Shown here in pieces: positions 63,317-64,000 of a DNA stretch of 64,000 nucleotides (positions are counted from its first letter, which is position 1; each line of letters starts with the position of its first letter). The stretch lies in NCBI RefSeq assembly GCF_000422265.1, contig NZ_AULL01000017.1, positions 248,001 through 312,000 on the forward strand, written 5' to 3'. Origin of the DNA: Kaistella palustris DSM 21579 (GTDB lineage Bacteria > Bacteroidota > Bacteroidia > Flavobacteriales > Weeksellaceae). The notes beneath the pieces were generated by a model that did not search any database, was not told where the DNA came from, and saw only the letters and a list, made by a program, of their open reading frames with translations. The translations under genes and the position numbers were made by a program.

Positions 63317-64000
63317 TTCGGCAACCACAAGAACCATTACAAAAATTGCTTTGGAATACAATGCAAACGATAAAGGAACAGCAGAAATGGTTGCTTCGAA
63401 TTATCTTTTGAGTGACACTGCTGAAGGTCAGTTTAACGAAATGAAAACCGTAGCTGAAAGAAATACCAAAGTGAAGAAATGGGCATTGACTGGTTATATT
63501 TCTCAACCGGACGAGATCGGTAGAAAATTGAAGGATGAAGAATTCAAACGAATTGCGATAGAAGCTCTTGCAAAAGTAGGTTTGACAAACAAAAATCAAT
63601 ATCGACTGGATATTCATAACAGTACAAAACATAAGCATATTCATTTTGTCGCCAATAGGATTGATTTTTCGGGAAGGTGCACTGTGAAAGCACACGATAT
63701 CGGAAAGAGATTTGGTGAAGCTGTCAGAGAAGTTTGCAAAGAGAAAGGATTATTAACCGATGTTGAAATTGGAACTCAAAAAAAAGCTGAGATGCTGAAA
63801 AGCTTGACCGAAGCTATCAGGTCAAAAGATAATTTTGATGATCTGATCTCAGAAATGAAGAAAAAAGGTTTTGAAATTCAATTGTCTTCAAATGTAAAAG
63901 ACGGGATTTCGGGAATGCGAATTGTGATGGAAAAAGACAAAAATTTTCAGACAGAAAGGATTTATAAAGCTGGGTATAAATTATCTGAAATTTCAAATCA
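63309..64000 (+). CDS. Relaxase/mobilization nuclease (3' end outside window)
   Basis: The N-terminal 230 residues of a MobA/VirD2-type relaxase, which nicks one DNA strand at oriT and pilots it to the recipient cell. The HUH-like metal site is visible in LDIHNSTKHKHIHFVANRID (His103, His108, His110, His112). The catalytic tyrosine is uncertain; candidates are Tyr17, Tyr32 or Tyr63. The frame is open to the last base. It starts at ATG 63309, inside the end of the MobC-like gene. Transfer would need a conjugation system elsewhere, as no type IV secretion genes are present in the window. Confidence 0.9.
   Translation, partial: MNNSATTRTITKIALEYNANDKGTAEMVASNYLLSDTAEGQFNEMKTVAERNTKVKKWALTGYISQPDEIGRKLKDEEFKRIAIEALAKVGLTNKNQYRLDIHNSTKHKHIHFVANRIDFSGRCTVKAHDIGKRFGEAVREVCKEKGLLTDVEIGTQKKAEMLKSLTEAIRSKDNFDDLISEMKKKGFEIQLSSNVKDGISGMRIVMEKDKNFQTERIYKAGYKLSEISN

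Larger units (their letters stand above)
57759..64000 (+). mobile_element. Integrated mobilizable element, left part
   Basis: Inferred extent from the RNA-gene remnant at 57759 to beyond the window. It holds integrase, unknown protein, excisionase-like HTH, primase-helicase, repeat array, Toprim primase, oriT-like hairpin, MobC-like protein and relaxase, all rightward. It is clearly richer in A and T than the pentose-phosphate operon next to it. This order is that of mobilizable or integrative conjugative elements of Bacteroidota. The right end and cargo genes are not visible. Confidence 0.85.

Overview
The window comes from a member of the Bacteroidota, most likely Flavobacteriia close to Chryseobacterium/Kaistella (Weeksellaceae). 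The evidence is tandem SusC/SusD pairs, a GYDIA-type GHMP kinase, BshC of bacillithiol synthesis, a Porin_10-type outer-membrane protein, a short NusA, and many TAnnTTTG promoter -7 elements in place of a sigma-70 -10 box. No taxonomic marker such as 16S rRNA is present, so the genus is an inference.

Layout. (1) 1-3.3 kb: the 3' end of mfd, a lipoprotein, pth and a beta-carbonic anhydrase. (2) 3.3-23.2 kb: a large surface-polysaccharide region. Its main operon reads leftward from a promoter near 23.22 kb: ugd, a membrane protein of unknown function, the Wzm/Wzt-type ABC exporter, an FdtA-FdtC-FdtB type set for a dTDP-3-acetamido-3,6-dideoxyhexose, two GT2 genes, an AsnB-like amidotransferase, and a tandem pair of GT2 paralogues. 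A second leftward set (GT2, acyltransferase 3, GT4, LbH acyltransferase, then GT4 and LbH acyltransferase) lies at 3.3-9.1 kb. Between them sit a rightward methyltransferase and a YdjC-type deacetylase. (3) 23.3-28.1 kb: the rimP-nusA-infB operon, with a leader hairpin and a strong terminator. (4) 28.3-37.8 kb: two SusC/SusD nutrient-uptake pairs; the first susC has an in-frame TAA. (5) 37.8-48.2 kb, rightward: porin, bshC, a LysM/periplasmic-binding protein, fabD, a GHMP kinase, pckA and glk. (6) 48.2-57.4 kb, leftward: tkt-rpiB-tal-gnd-zwf-pgl-pgi, an almost complete pentose-phosphate operon with the glycolytic entry enzyme. (7) 57.7 kb to the end: the left part of an AT-rich integrated mobilizable element. 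It starts at a tRNA/tmRNA 3'-end remnant and carries a tyrosine integrase, an unknown protein, an excisionase-like HTH protein, a primase-helicase, a repeat array resembling iterons, a Toprim primase, an oriT-like hairpin, a MobC-like accessory protein and a relaxase that runs off the window.

How the parts work together. Regions 5 and 6 feed each other: Glk makes glucose-6-phosphate, which Pgi, Zwf, Pgl, Gnd, RpiB, Tal and Tkt distribute, while PckA works in gluconeogenesis. Region 2 would build and export a polysaccharide with uronic acid (possibly amidated) and N-acylated amino-deoxyhexose units by an ABC-transporter-dependent route. Neither Wzx/Wzy nor rmlA/rmlB nor an initiating transferase was recognised here.

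No wholly new system stands out. The points most worth a second look are the nonsense codon in the first susC, the matching promoters of the two susC genes, the repeat array and oriT-like hairpin of the mobile element, the leader hairpin/short ORF before rimP, and the recurring overlap of TTTG promoter elements with false TTG/GTG starts.
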